A DNA stretch of 7,760 nucleotides, taken from NCBI GenBank assembly GCA_019314005.1, contig JAFDAE010000095.1, forward strand, positions 1 to 7,760, written 5' to 3'. The notes under the pieces are model-generated. The model was not told where the DNA came from and did not search any database. It worked only from the letters and a program-made list of their open reading frames with translations. Positions 5,449 through 7,760 of this stretch are shown one piece after another (the stretch's first letter is position 1; the number at the start of each line of letters is the position of its first letter). The position numbers and the translations under genes are program-made. The DNA comes from Deltaproteobacteria bacterium (GTDB lineage Bacteria > Desulfobacterota > Desulfobacteria > C00003060 > C00003106).

Positions 5449-6017
5449 CAGGTACCATACGATCTTTTATAGCGATTGAACTTCCGGGACAGGTTATTGA
5501 AGCGATTAAAAAATTACAGGAAGACCTTCGTAAGTATGGATTAGGCATACGATGGGTTCGGCCTGAAAATATTCATTTGACGCTAAAGTTTTTGGGAAAT
5601 ATATCAGAAGAGGATGTCGCGCCGATCACAAGTGTGTTAAAGACCGCTACAGATACCACGGAACCTTTTCATCTAAGGGGGCAGGGACTCGGCATAGTTC
5701 CCGGTATCAGCCGCCCACAGGTTATCTGGATTGGGATGTCCGGTGATGTGGAACCGCTTAAGCAATTCCAGCTCCGTGTTGAAGAGGGTTTGGAACAACT
5801 TGGATTCCCAAAAGAAAAACGACCGTTTCGATCTCATCTGACAATAGGTCGTGTAAAAGGGAAATTAGAGAAACGAATTTTGTTGGAAGCAATTGAACAA
5901 CTCGGCATTTTTGAATCGGATTCGTTTATAGCAGATTCAATAATACTGTTTCGCAGCGATTTACAGCGAAGTGGGGCGGTCTATACGAAGCTGGCTGAAG
6001 TACCTTTAAGAATTTAG
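5436..6017 (+). CDS. thpR: RNA 2',3'-cyclic phosphodiesterase (ThpR/LigT, 2H superfamily)
   Basis: 193 aa from ATG 5436. 2H phosphoesterases of this family open RNA 2',3'-cyclic phosphates to 2'-phosphates and can join tRNA halves in vitro (old name LigT). The two catalytic HxTx motifs are present: H47-L-T49 in NIHLTLKFLG and H134-L-T136 in SHLTIGRV. The usual N-terminal IRSFIAIELP strand is at 8-17 and RWVRPENIHLTL at 39-50. The frame stays open up to a TTG at 5352, but that overlaps the promoter and the added residues are not family-like. No ribosome binding site stands before ATG 5436; expression may depend on coupling to the short frame at 5404-5439. The gene lies upstream of recA, a common order, but 238 bp of non-coding DNA separates the two. 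Confidence 0.9.
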   Translation: MSHQPGTIRSFIAIELPGQVIEAIKKLQEDLRKYGLGIRWVRPENIHLTLKFLGNISEEDVAPITSVLKTATDTTEPFHLRGQGLGIVPGISRPQVIWIGMSGDVEPLKQFQLRVEEGLEQLGFPKEKRPFRSHLTIGRVKGKLEKRILLEAIEQLGIFESDSFIADSIILFRSDLQRSGAVYTKLAEVPLRI

Positions 6018-6052
6018 GAATTGGGGAATTCAGGGATTAACATGGAAAGATT

Positions 6053-6067
6053 TTACAATTCCTGTAA
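6053..6067. promoter_or_regulatory. perfect 15-bp dyad upstream of recA
   Basis: TTACA-N5-TGTAA is a perfect inverted repeat between the thpR stop and the dispersed repeat, 189 bp before the recA ATG. It is followed by GTAAA at 6075-6079, a partial third half-site. The length and placement would suit a repressor operator such as LexA, but it matches neither the E. coli (CTG-N10-CAG) nor the Gram-positive (GAAC-N4-GTTC) SOS box. LexA sites are variable in this group, so this is a candidate only. Confidence 0.3.
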
Positions 6068-6097
6068 CCTCGTAAACCTATTACAAAAATATTAAGG

Positions 6098-6242
6098 AGT
6101 GTCCGTGCAGAAGTGGTAGATTTTGTTCCAAGACAAGGCCGCACAAAGGTTTCTACCGGAGGCGTAGCAACGCTACGTCGAGGATAGAAGCCTGCGGAGA
6201 ACGCCGTATTGGGACAAAATATGCCATTTCTGCGCAGACACT
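6098..6242 (-). repeat. dispersed palindromic repeat, copy 2 (inverted relative to copy 1)
   Basis: 145 bp, better preserved than copy 1. Its two ends form terminal inverted repeats: AGTGTCCGTGCAGAAGTGG at 6098-6116 faces the complement of AGTGTCTGCGCAGAAATGG at 6224-6242. Similarity continues to about 34 nt per side, with 6 mismatches. The core hairpin is CGTAGC-aac-GCTACG (6163-6177). Bases 6098-6228 match the reverse complement of 842-972 with 11 mismatches in 131 bp and no gaps. The right end abuts GAGGAG (6243-6248), the recA ribosome binding site. No transposase is encoded; a MITE-like or REP-like nature is inferred. Confidence 0.88.
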
Positions 6243-6255
6243 GAGGAGAAACAAC

Positions 6256-7760
<1,505 letters not shown>

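Overview
This window looks like a chromosomal housekeeping segment of a Gram-negative bacterium, most plausibly a Desulfobacterota-type (deltaproteobacterial) anaerobe. That placement is inference. It rests on the gene order (pgpA, CinA-C amidase, thpR, recA, alaS), an FmdB-type zinc-ribbon protein with a long acidic tail, a PepT-like M20 peptidase next to larC, a lipoprotein with a lipobox, and several short palindromic intergenic repeats. There is no 16S, no plasmid or phage hallmark, and no CRISPR or recognisable defence system.

Layout. Bases 1-138 hold a probable Rho-independent terminator of an upstream gene and no convincing CDS. Bases 139-282 are a 144-bp MITE-like palindrome with perfect 17-bp terminal inverted repeats. 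A good sigma70-like promoter starts exactly at its right edge and drives the FmdB-type gene (352-840). A second kind of repeat (about 828-972) fills the gap to an operon of an M20 metallopeptidase (989-2149) and larC (2160-3332). An AT-rich inverted repeat (3359-3501) separates larC from pgpA (3543-4016), which lies 3 bp before pncC (4020-4499). A TPR lipoprotein gene on the minus strand (4564-5139) interrupts the series. It is transcribed divergently from thpR (5436-6017), with a clear -35/-10 promoter on each strand between them. Upstream of recA (6256-7296) come a 15-bp perfect dyad and then an inverted copy of the 828-972 repeat (6098-6242). recA overlaps alaS (7293 to the window end, partial) by 4 bp, with no recX between them.

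Functions. The core genes are conserved cell maintenance: phosphatidylglycerol synthesis (PgpA), NMN recycling (PncC), RNA 2',3'-cyclic phosphate hydrolysis (ThpR), recombination (RecA) and alanine charging (AlaS). LarC makes the nickel-pincer cofactor, although larA, larB and larE are not in the window. The most interesting content is non-coding. Three palindromic elements of nearly the same size (143-145 bp) occupy intergenic positions, and the duplicated one sits directly upstream of the ribosome binding sites of two different genes. I found no strong case for a wholly new multi-gene system here.
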